Assembly: GCF_013267835.1 (NCBI RefSeq)
Contig: NZ_CP053939.1
Coordinates: forward strand, 1,426,001 to 1,490,000
Direction: 5' to 3'
DNA length: 64,000 nucleotides
Source: Neisseria mucosa
Lineage (GTDB): Bacteria; Pseudomonadota; Gammaproteobacteria; Burkholderiales; Neisseriaceae
The first letter of the stretch is position 1. Each line of letters opens with the position of its first letter. The notes beneath the pieces are model-generated. The model saw only the letters and a list, made by a program, of their open reading frames with translations, was not told where the DNA came from and ran no database searches. Made by a program: the position numbers and the translations under genes. This document shows, piece by piece, positions 57,017 to 64,000 of this stretch.

Positions 57017-59413
57017 ATGATTAAAAAGATTATAACGACCTGCCTGGGTCTCTTATTGGGACTGGCTCTTTTCGGTGTGGGGCTGCTTGCAATTGCAATT
57101 TTGGTCACCTATCCGAAGCTGCCGTCTTTGGACACTTTACAACACTACAAACCCAAAATGCCGCTGACGATTTATTCTTCAGACGGCCAAGTGATTGGCG
57201 TTTACGGCGAGCAACGGCGTGAATTCACCAAAATCGGTGACTTTCCCAAAGTTTTGAAAAATGCCGTGATTGCAGCCGAAGACAAACGCTTCTACGACCA
57301 CTGGGGCGTGGACGTTTGGGGTGTGGCGCGCGCCGCGATCGGCAACGTCATGGCCGGCGGCGTTCAATCCGGTGCCAGTACGATTACGCAGCAGGTTGCC
57401 AAAAACTTCTACCTGAGCAGCGAGCGTTCGTTTACCCGTAAATTCAACGAAGCCCTGTTGGCTTACAAAATCGAGCAGTCTTTGAGCAAAGACAAGATTT
57501 TGGAGCTGTACTTCAACCAAATCTATTTGGGTCAACGCGCTTATGGTTTCGCATCTGCAGCCCAAATTTATTTCAACAAAAATGTTAACGAGTTAACATT
57601 GGCCGAAGCCGCCATGTTGGCCGGCTTGCCCAAAGCCCCTTCCGCCTACAATCCGATTGTAAACCCTGAACGCGCCAAACTGCGTCAGGCTTATATTCTG
57701 AACAATATGCTGGAAGAAGGCATGATTACCCTGCAGCAACGTGATCAGGCTTTGAAAGAAGAGTTGCATTACGAGCGTTTTGTACAAAACATCGATCAAA
57801 GCGCCCTGTACGTTGCCGAAATGGTGCGTCAAGAGCTGTTTGAGAAATACGGCGAAGATGCCTACACGCAAGGCTTCAAGGTATACACCACCGTCGATAC
57901 TGCACACCAACGCGTGGCCACCGAAGCCCTGCGTAAAGTCCTGCGTAATTTCGACCGCGGCAGCAGCTACCGCGGCGCAGAAAACTACATCGACCTGAGC
58001 AAAAGCGACAACGTAGAAGAAACCGTCAGCCAATACCTTTCTACACTTTATACCGTCGATAAAATGATTCCGGCGGTTGTATTGGAAGCCTCCCGCAAAG
58101 GTGTACAGATTCAGTTGCCGAGCGGCCGTAAAGTCACGTTGAACAGCCACGCTTTAGGCTTTGCCGCCCGTGCCGTCAACAACGAAAAAATGGGCGAAGA
58201 CCGCATCCGCCGCGGCTCCGTCATCCGCGTTAAAGGCAGCGGCGATACCTTTACCGTCGTTCAAGAGCCTTTGCTGCAAGGCGCATTGGTGTCTTTAGAT
58301 GCGAAAACCGGCGCAGTCCGCGCATTGGTCGGCGGCTACGACTACCACAGCAAAACCTTCAACCGCGCAACTCAAGCCATGCGCCAACCCGGCTCGACGT
58401 TCAAACCGTTCGTTTATTCCGCCGCCTTGGCAAAAGGCATGACTGCTTCCACCATGATTAACGATGCGCCGATTTCCCTGCCGGGCAAAGGTGCAAACGG
58501 CAAAGCGTGGAACCCGAAAAATTCAGACGGCCGCTATTCCGGTTACATCACGCTGCGCCAGGCTTTGACCGCTTCGAAAAACATGGTGTCCATCCGCATC
58601 CTGATGTCTATTGGTATCGGTTACGCGCAACAATACATCCAACGCTTCGGCTTCAAGCCGTCTGAAATCCCTGCCAGCCTGTCTATGGCTTTGGGTACAG
58701 GCGAAACCACGCCGTTGCGTATTGCAGAAGGTTACAGCGTCTTTGCCAACGGCGGTTACAAAGTGTCCGCCCACGTCATCGACAAAATCTACGACAGCCA
58801 AGGCCGTCTGAGAGCGCAAATGCAGCCTTTGGTAGCCGGTGAAAACGCGCCTCAGGCCATTGACCCGCGCAACGCCTACATCATGTACAAAATCATGCAA
58901 GACGTTGTCCGTGTCGGTACCGCACGCGGTGCAGCCGCACTCGGCCGCGCCGACATCGCCGGTAAAACCGGTACCACCAACGACAACAAAGACGCATGGT
59001 TTGTCGGCTTCAACCCTAGCGTTGTGACTGCCGTCTATATCGGCTTTGACAAACCGCGCAGCATGGGTCGTGCAGGTTACGGTGGTACAATCGCCGTACC
59101 GGTATGGGTAGAATATATGCGCTTCGCCCTGAAAGGCACCAGCGTCAAACCGATGAAAGCCCCTGAGGGCGTGGTTTCGAACGGCGGCGAAGTGTATATG
59201 CGCGAACGCATGACCACCAGCTCCGACCTGGCCTTGGACAACAGCGGCGTTGCACCGCGTCCCGCTCAACCTACCCGTCGCGCGGTTCCGAATGAAAACC
59301 GCCGCCGCACTGAGAGCGGCAATGCGCCAGCCCGTGAAGAATTAGACGAAACCCCAGTTCTGCCAAGCAATACCGGCAACAATAACAAACAACAACTGGA
59401 CTCTCTGTTCTAA
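57017..59413 (+). CDS. ponA: Penicillin-binding protein 1A
   Basis: Bifunctional class A enzyme of peptidoglycan synthesis; 798 residues, the exact length of neisserial PBP1. One N-terminal helix (about 8-30) precedes the glycosyltransferase domain with AAEDKRFYDHWGVD and SGASTITQQVAKN, and the transpeptidase domain with Ser460 in GSTFK, SKN, and KTGTT near 660. The tail ends TGNNNKQQLDSLF. The ATG at 57017 opens on the helix; the in-frame ATG at 56996 adds seven residues with no support. In gonococci a Leu-Pro change near residue 421 lowers penicillin affinity; that residue was not aligned here. Confidence 0.97.
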   Translation: MIKKIITTCLGLLLGLALFGVGLLAIAILVTYPKLPSLDTLQHYKPKMPLTIYSSDGQVIGVYGEQRREFTKIGDFPKVLKNAVIAAEDKRFYDHWGVDVWGVARAAIGNVMAGGVQSGASTITQQVAKNFYLSSERSFTRKFNEALLAYKIEQSLSKDKILELYFNQIYLGQRAYGFASAAQIYFNKNVNELTLAEAAMLAGLPKAPSAYNPIVNPERAKLRQAYILNNMLEEGMITLQQRDQALKEELHYERFVQNIDQSALYVAEMVRQELFEKYGEDAYTQGFKVYTTVDTAHQRVATEALRKVLRNFDRGSSYRGAENYIDLSKSDNVEETVSQYLSTLYTVDKMIPAVVLEASRKGVQIQLPSGRKVTLNSHALGFAARAVNNEKMGEDRIRRGSVIRVKGSGDTFTVVQEPLLQGALVSLDAKTGAVRALVGGYDYHSKTFNRATQAMRQPGSTFKPFVYSAALAKGMTASTMINDAPISLPGKGANGKAWNPKNSDGRYSGYITLRQALTASKNMVSIRILMSIGIGYAQQYIQRFGFKPSEIPASLSMALGTGETTPLRIAEGYSVFANGGYKVSAHVIDKIYDSQGRLRAQMQPLVAGENAPQAIDPRNAYIMYKIMQDVVRVGTARGAAALGRADIAGKTGTTNDNKDAWFVGFNPSVVTAVYIGFDKPRSMGRAGYGGTIAVPVWVEYMRFALKGTSVKPMKAPEGVVSNGGEVYMRERMTTSSDLALDNSGVAPRPAQPTRRAVPNENRRRTESGNAPAREELDETPVLPSNTGNNNKQQLDSLF

Positions 59414-59419
59414 CAAATC

Positions 59420-59452
59420 AAGGCCGTCTGAAACGTTCAGACGGCCTTTTTT
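59420..59452. terminator. Uptake-sequence terminator after ponA
   Basis: AAGGCCGTCTGAA with its inverse, a 3-base loop, and six T residues. Confidence 0.85.
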
Positions 59453-59473
59453 GAGAAAATTCAAAGCAAAACC

Positions 59474-60310
59474 ATGATTGATTTACACTGCCATTCGACC
59501 GTTTCAGACGGCATGCTCTCCCCAACCGAAGTCGTCCGACTCGCCCGTCAAAACGGTTGCACCCTGCTCGCCCTGACCGACCACGACCATACCGGCGGAC
59601 TGGCCGAAGCTCGCGCCGAAGCCGATACCCTCGGCCTCCCCTTCATCAACGGCGTAGAAATATCCGTCACTTGGCGCGGCCGCACCATCCACGTTGTCGG
59701 CTTGGACTTTGACGAACACAACGAAACCCTGCAAAACCTGCTTGCCGAAGTCCGCAAAGGCCGTCTGAAACGATTGGAAGCCATCGCGGCCAAACTGGAA
59801 AAAAAAGGCATCACAGGCGCGTATGAAGGCGCACTGGCATTGGCCGCCAACAAAGAAATGGCCAGCCGCACCCACATTGCCGAATTCCTCATCCGCGCAG
59901 GCCATGTCAAAAACAAACAGCAGGCGTTTACCAAATACCTGGGCGACGGCAAATCCTGTTCCGTCAGACATGAATGGGCCACACTGGAAGACTGCGTAGC
60001 CGCGATTACAGGCGCGGGCGGCATGGCCATTATTGCCCACCCGATGCGCTATGAATTATCCGCCACCGCCAAACGAAACCTGTTTCAAGAATTTAAAAAC
60101 CTCGGCGGCGCAGGGATTGAAGTACACAGCGGCAACTGCTGCAAAAACGACCGCCTCAACTATGCCCTGCTTGCCGACCGCTTCGACTTTCTCGCCAGCG
60201 CAGGCAGCGACTTCCACCGCCCCAACGACTTCAGCGGCGGCATACTCGGCGCCTGCCCCGACTTACCCGAACAATGCCGCCCGGTCTGGGAACACTTTAA
60301 GGCCGTCTGA
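59474..60310 (+). CDS. rnm: PHP-domain 5'-3' exoribonuclease / nucleoside bisphosphate phosphatase (RNase AM type)
   Basis: A 278-residue protein with PHP metal-binding motifs: IDLHCHSTVSDG at the start, LTDHDHTGGL near 35, an INGVEIS glutamate, AHPMRY, and the final GSDFH. It matches E. coli YciV/RNase AM, which trims rRNA 5' ends and hydrolyses 3',5'-bisphosphate nucleotides (pAp). The insert from about 70 to 150 is the usual helical subdomain. The stop codon is inside an uptake sequence (end Lys-Ala-Val), and that sequence also forms the terminator's left arm. Confidence 0.9.
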   Translation: MIDLHCHSTVSDGMLSPTEVVRLARQNGCTLLALTDHDHTGGLAEARAEADTLGLPFINGVEISVTWRGRTIHVVGLDFDEHNETLQNLLAEVRKGRLKRLEAIAAKLEKKGITGAYEGALALAANKEMASRTHIAEFLIRAGHVKNKQQAFTKYLGDGKSCSVRHEWATLEDCVAAITGAGGMAIIAHPMRYELSATAKRNLFQEFKNLGGAGIEVHSGNCCKNDRLNYALLADRFDFLASAGSDFHRPNDFSGGILGACPDLPEQCRPVWEHFKAV

Positions 60311-60338
60311 ATTTTTGACAGCAATTTTTCAGACGGCC
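60299..60338. terminator. Terminator overlapping the rnm stop codon
   Basis: AAGGCCGTCTGAA, which contains the stop, pairs with TTCAGACGGCC at 60328-60338. Translation termination and the hairpin therefore overlap. Confidence 0.65.
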
Positions 60339-60445
60339 CGCCAAGTATGAGACAGTTATAAACATATCACACTCTACATATTGAAACTGCCTGCCCGATA
60401 CACCATAATAACCCTATAAATACCCCAAAAATAAAGGTTAACACC

Positions 60446-61288
60446 ATGTGCCAACTGCTCGGCATGAATTGCAACACTCCCACAGACATCATGTTTTCTT
60501 TTGAAGGCTTCCGCCGTCGCGGCGGCATTACCGACCACCACGCCGACGGCTTCGGTATCGGCTTTTTCGAAGGCAAAGGCGTGCGCTTGTTTCACGACGA
60601 CAAACCCAGCGCCAACTCGCCCGTTGCCGACTTGGTACGCGCCTACCAAATCAAATCTAAAAACGTTATCGCCCATATCCGCAAGGCCTCACAAGGCCAG
60701 ACCTCATTGGCAAACACTCATCCCTTCATGCGCGAGATGTGGGGCGAATATTGGCTGTTTGCCCACAACGGTCATTTAATTGATTTTTTTCCCGAGCAGG
60801 GCGAGTACTACCATGCCGTCGGCTCAACCGATTCCGAACGCGCGTTCTGCTTTATTCTCAACCGCCTGCGCAGCCGCTTTGCCACCAAGCCCGAACCTGA
60901 AGTTTTGTTTGACGCCATTGCCGGCCTGACCCATGAAATCCGCCGCTACGGCTTGTTTAATTTCGTGATGTCCAACGGCGACTGCCTGTTTGCCCACGCC
61001 AGCACCTTGCTGCACTACATCGTGCGCAAAGCCCCGTTTGGCAAAGCACGCCTGCTGGACGATGATGTCATGGTCGATTTTTCAGAAGTGACCACCCCGA
61101 ACGATAAAGTTTCTGTCATCGCCACCCTGCCCCTGACGCGCGATGAAACCTGGTCGCAATTGGCAGTCAATGAATTGGTGATGTTTCAAGACGGCGACAT
61201 TGTCCTCAGCGACCGCCCCGACAATCCGGTTTACATGAGCGCGGAAGAAGGTTTGGAAATCGCCCGTGCCGTCGGCGTATCGGTTTGA
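60446..61288 (+). CDS. Class II glutamine amidotransferase (YafJ-like)
   Basis: A 280-residue N-terminal-nucleophile hydrolase: the initiator Met precedes Cys2 (MCQLLGMN), which would become the catalytic residue after processing. RRGGITDHHADGFGIG near 24-39, HIRKASQG near 77 and FAHNGHL near 107 form the glutaminase pocket. No synthetase domain is attached, so the acceptor of the ammonia is unknown. Single gene between rnm and nrdR. Confidence 0.9.
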   Translation: MCQLLGMNCNTPTDIMFSFEGFRRRGGITDHHADGFGIGFFEGKGVRLFHDDKPSANSPVADLVRAYQIKSKNVIAHIRKASQGQTSLANTHPFMREMWGEYWLFAHNGHLIDFFPEQGEYYHAVGSTDSERAFCFILNRLRSRFATKPEPEVLFDAIAGLTHEIRRYGLFNFVMSNGDCLFAHASTLLHYIVRKAPFGKARLLDDDVMVDFSEVTTPNDKVSVIATLPLTRDETWSQLAVNELVMFQDGDIVLSDRPDNPVYMSAEEGLEIARAVGVSV

Positions 61289-61310
61289 CGTGTGATTGAC
61301 TGAAAAACAC

Positions 61311-61366
61311 AAGGCCGTCTGAAAAGCCCGACTTCGCCAAAGCTGCCCTTTCAGACGGCCTTTTTA
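61311..61366. terminator. Uptake-sequence terminator after the amidotransferase gene
   Basis: AAGGCCGTCTGAA (61311-61323) with TTCAGACGGCCTT (from about 61350) and a T run; a 26-base loop with partial inner pairing. Confidence 0.65.
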
Positions 61367-61488
61367 TACCTAAATTCTACGCAAAAGCCTTTACTATACG
61401 AAAATAACGCAATCCGCTACAATAATAGTTCACAAACAATAAATTCAATTGCTTAGCGACCTTGCCGAGCGTATGACAAGGAAACCCG

Positions 61489-61941
61489 ATGAAGTGCCCG
61501 TTTTGCCAACACCCCAACACTCAAGTAACCGACTCGCGATGGCTGGAAGACACCAACAGCATCCGTCGCCGCCGCAAATGCTTGGAATGCGGACAACGCT
61601 TCAGCACTTTTGAAACCGTTGAAATGCGGATGCCGCAAGTCATCAAATCCAACGGCACACGGGTTCCCTTTAATCCGCACAAACTGCAGACCAGCCTTGA
61701 GCGCGCGCTGCACAAACGCCCTGTCACGCAAGAACAAATCGACGAAACCGTTGCCCTGATCGAGCAGCGCCTCTACCGTTTGGGCAAAAAAGAAGTCGCT
61801 TCGCGCATCGTCGGCGAAATGGCGATGGAGGAGCTGGCAAAAATCGACCAAGTCGCTTATGTCCGCTTCGCGTCCGTCTATAAAAGCTTTAAAGACGTTT
61901 CCGAATTCACCCAAGTCATCGCCGAATGCAAAGCCAAATAA
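61489..61941 (+). CDS. nrdR: Transcriptional repressor NrdR
   Basis: Represses ribonucleotide reductase genes according to ATP/dATP level. The 150 residues hold a zinc ribbon with Cys3, Cys6, Cys31 and Cys34 and the ATP-cone domain (VIKSNGTRVPFNPHKLQTSL, given in part). Length and order are canonical. It precedes ribD by 14 bases, a common bacterial pairing, with an uptake sequence between. Confidence 0.97.
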   Translation: MKCPFCQHPNTQVTDSRWLEDTNSIRRRRKCLECGQRFSTFETVEMRMPQVIKSNGTRVPFNPHKLQTSLERALHKRPVTQEQIDETVALIEQRLYRLGKKEVASRIVGEMAMEELAKIDQVAYVRFASVYKSFKDVSEFTQVIAECKAK

Positions 61942-61955
61942 GGCCGTCTGAAACC

Positions 61956-63059
61956 ATGTTTTCCGCACTTGATACCCAAATGATGCAAACCGCCCTCGAG
62001 CTGGCCAAGCTTGGGCGGTTTTCTACTTCCCCCAATCCCCGCGTAGGTTGCGTGATTGCACACGGCGCCCAAATCGTCGGACAAGGTTTCCACGTCAAAG
62101 CAGGCGAGCCGCACGCTGAAGTTCACGCCTTGAGGCAGGCCCAAGCGGCGGCAAAAGGCGCAACAGCCTATGTCACGCTGGAGCCTTGCAGCCATTACGG
62201 CCGCACGCCGCCATGCGCCGAAGCGCTGATTCATTCCGGCGTAGCACGTGTGGTCGCCTCCATGACTGACCCTAACCCATTGGTCGCAGGCAAAGGTTTG
62301 TCCATGCTGGAAGCCGCCGGAATCCGTACCGAAAGCGGTTTGCTGGAAGCGCAGGCGCGCGAGCTCAACCGCGGTTTCCTATCGCGTATCGAACGCGGCA
62401 GACCGTTTATCCGCCTCAAATGCGCCGCCAGTTTGGACGGCAAAACCGCTCTTTCAGACGGCCGCAGCTTTTGGATTACCGGCGAAGCGGCGCGCGAAGA
62501 CGTACAAATTCTCCGCGCCGAAAGTTGCGCCGTTTTGACCGGTATCGGCACCGTACTTGCCGACAACCCGAAACTCAACGTCCGCAGCTTCCCCACCCTG
62601 CGCCAGCCTGCGCGCATCGTCTTAGACAGCCGTCTGCAAATCCCTTTGGACTGCCACCTCGTGACCGATACCGACAGCCCGACCGTTATCGTTACCCTTT
62701 CCTCAGACGAAAAACGTTTGCAGGCGCTGGGTAAATTTGAACATATCCGCATCATCAGGCCGTCTGAACACATCAACGGCCGCATCAATCTTCCTTCCCT
62801 CATGCCGCAACTGGCAGAGCTTGGCTTTGGCGAAGTTCTGGCAGAAGCCGGCTCAACACTTGTCTCAGCCTTCCTGAAGGATGACTTGGTGGATGAAATC
62901 GTCCTCTACCAAGCGCCGAAACTGTTAGGCGCAGGCAAACCTCTATTCTCCCTCCCTGAAAATCCGGCCGCCCTACTTTCAGACGGCCCCTGGCTGAGTC
63001 AATCGGTAGAAATCATCGGGCAGGACATTAAATGGGTTCTACGGAAAAAATCCGTCTGA
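61956..63059 (+). CDS. ribD: Riboflavin biosynthesis deaminase/reductase RibD
   Basis: Bifunctional enzyme of 367 residues. The N-terminal deaminase has the zinc site His53-Ala-Glu55 (PHAEVH), Cys78 and Cys87 (LEPCSHYGRTPPC); the C-terminal reductase (from about 148) has RLKCAASLDGKTAL and LAEAGSTLVSAFL for NADPH and substrate. The ATG at 61956 replaces an upstream in-frame ATG at 61926 that lies inside nrdR. Uptake-sequence codons occur within the frame near 62456 and 62758 (SDGR, RPSEH), so both orientations are tolerated in coding DNA. Confidence 0.97.
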   Translation: MFSALDTQMMQTALELAKLGRFSTSPNPRVGCVIAHGAQIVGQGFHVKAGEPHAEVHALRQAQAAAKGATAYVTLEPCSHYGRTPPCAEALIHSGVARVVASMTDPNPLVAGKGLSMLEAAGIRTESGLLEAQARELNRGFLSRIERGRPFIRLKCAASLDGKTALSDGRSFWITGEAAREDVQILRAESCAVLTGIGTVLADNPKLNVRSFPTLRQPARIVLDSRLQIPLDCHLVTDTDSPTVIVTLSSDEKRLQALGKFEHIRIIRPSEHINGRINLPSLMPQLAELGFGEVLAEAGSTLVSAFLKDDLVDEIVLYQAPKLLGAGKPLFSLPENPAALLSDGPWLSQSVEIIGQDIKWVLRKKSV

Positions 63060-63609
63060 TTGCTTGTCATAAATAATTTAATTATTTTCAATAGAGTTAT
63101 TCTATTGTTTATATAGCAATAAATGTGATTTATTCATCAATCTATTATAATGACTATAGCGTATTTCAATTTAAAACTTTGACTTAGGCTCATTATAATT
63201 AACCTGATTGTCAACAAAATTCTTTTTTCTTCACAAAACAATAAACTTTTAAAATAAGTTAAGCCGAGAAAATTTATTAAAAGTTTTTATTCTAGAAGGG
63301 TTTTAAACGGCATAACCGACAGCTTGATTTCATGAACCAAGCATTTGACAGAAAAATATCCAAAATTAAAACATGTAGTTGCATAAAACCTTTTAAAATT
63401 AAATATTCGAAAATACCGTTTCCATACCTCAGAGGCCGTCTGAACGACCGTTAAACTTTTTTGATTGAGACGAATCTGATAAATGCTTATGATTTCGTCT
63501 GCTGGGATTATAAGTACGGTTTTGAGGCTTCACACGATACGGCAGCAGCAAACAACTCAGGCATCGGGCAAACACTCCCGATTTACTCATTCATTACACG
63601 AAAGACATC
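63060..63609. other. 550-base AT-rich intergenic region before the nucleotide-sugar dehydrogenase
   Basis: Strongly A/T-rich up to about 63420, with several TATAAT-like sequences (near 63145 and 63200) and a short palindrome AATAGAGTTATTCTATT near 63091. One uptake sequence lies near 63433. A 40-codon ATG frame at 63332-63454 looks fortuitous. No gene is supported. Confidence 0.55.
63465..63493 (+). promoter_or_regulatory. Putative promoter of the dehydrogenase gene
   Basis: TTGAGA at 63465-63470, spacer 17, TATGAT at 63488-63493, giving a leader of about 110 bases. Confidence 0.45.
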
Positions 63610-64000
63610 ATGAAAAACATTACGATACAAAAATTTGCCGATAAGACCGCAAAAATCGGCATCGTCGGCTTAGGCTACGTCGGTTTACCACTGATGCTGC
63701 GCTATGTGGACATCGGTTACCAAGTTTTGGGTTTCGACATCGACAAAACCAAAGTTGACAAGCTCAACAAAGGCGAAAGCTACATCGAGCATATTCCTGC
63801 CGAAAAAATCGCCGCCGCTTCAAACAGCCTGTTTGAAGCAACGACCGACTTCTCCCGTATCGGCGAAGTAGAAGCCGTGATTTTGTGCGTACCGACTCCG
63901 CTGAACAAATACCGCGAACCGGACATGAGCTTCGTTATCGACACTACCGACGCGGTCAAACCTTACCTGCGCGCCGGTCAAGTGCTGTCCTTGGAATCCA
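63610..64000 (+). CDS. Nucleotide-sugar (UDP-GlcNAc/ManNAc type) dehydrogenase, N-terminal part
   Basis: Translated from the ATG at 63610 to the window end (130 residues), so the gene is incomplete. The N-terminal Rossmann loop [16 protein letters not shown] (15-30), [21 protein letters not shown] and [19 protein letters not shown] match UDP-sugar 6-dehydrogenases of the WbpA/TviB group, which make hexuronic acids for capsule, O-antigen or secreted glycans. The catalytic cysteine region is beyond the edge. It is likely the first gene of a surface-polysaccharide cluster (inference from family). Confidence 0.88.
   Translation, partial: MKNITIQKFADKTAKIGIVGLGYVGLPLMLRYVDIGYQVLGFDIDKTKVDKLNKGESYIEHIPAEKIAAASNSLFEATTDFSRIGEVEAVILCVPTPLNKYREPDMSFVIDTTDAVKPYLRAGQVLSLES

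Noticed and set aside
63332..63454. A 40-codon ATG frame upstream of the dehydrogenase
   Set aside because: Lysine/isoleucine-rich composition as expected from random AT-rich DNA, no ribosome site, and its end is encoded by an uptake sequence.

Overview
The window is chromosomal DNA of a commensal Neisseria. The 10-base DNA uptake core GCCGTCTGAA recurs dozens of times, very often as inverted pairs that act as terminators. Its flanking bases are mostly AG (AGGCCGTCTGAA) and only occasionally AT (near 12294, 28830 and 31890), which points to the N. subflava / N. flavescens / N. mucosa side of the genus rather than to N. meningitidis or N. gonorrhoeae. Gene content (ponA diverging from pilMNOPQ, an ACP-like secreted protein, lctP, a PglI-like acyltransferase) agrees. 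Species is an inference.

Layout. 1-4.4 kb: a partial ClC antiporter, argJ, a CidA/LrgB pair, a MoeB-type E1 enzyme and a divergent MoaC homologue, all on the minus strand. 4.6-12.3 kb: ppc, ychF, a PglI/OatA-like acyltransferase behind AT-rich DNA, and tyrS. 12.4-24.9 kb: hslO, an NlpC/P60 hydrolase, a small conserved protein, an ankyrin-repeat protein of lower GC, sdaA, a family 2 glycosyltransferase, dxs, orn, queD, a DUF1304 protein, queE, lctP with a strong GntR/FadR-type operator, and the ACP-like protein. 25-30.5 kb: the replication-origin neighbourhood, dnaN-dnaA on the minus strand facing rpmH-rnpA-yidD-yidC on the plus strand, with two perfect DnaA boxes between.

30.6-43.3 kb: an RsmI-like methylase and maf (minus), yceD-rpmF, a purine-type phosphoribosyltransferase, then plsX-fabH-DUF1294-fabD-[three glycosyltransferase-like genes]-fabG and a Kef-type antiporter. 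The three sugar-transfer genes interrupt an otherwise ordinary fatty-acid/phospholipid cluster, and the middle one is frameshifted at a short poly-A run. 43.4-43.8 kb: a tandem duplication of tRNA-Val(TAC) and tRNA-Asp(GTC).

44-64 kb: a PBP4-type carboxypeptidase, a DHA2 efflux pump, an FMN reductase, a PmrAB/QseBC-type two-component system with an acidic sensor loop, aroB-aroK and pilQPONM (minus), ponA, an RNase AM-type PHP phosphatase, a class II amidotransferase, nrdR, ribD, and after 550 AT-rich bases the start of a nucleotide-sugar dehydrogenase cut by the window end.

Most of the window is core metabolism and information processing. The parts that look variable are the glycan-related loci (acyltransferase at 9 kb, glycosyltransferases at 17 and 37-40 kb, dehydrogenase at 63.6 kb), the ankyrin gene at 14.5 kb, and the uptake-sequence architecture, where the repeat supplies terminators and, in four genes, the stop codon itself. 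No CRISPR array, prophage, insertion sequence or rRNA operon was seen.
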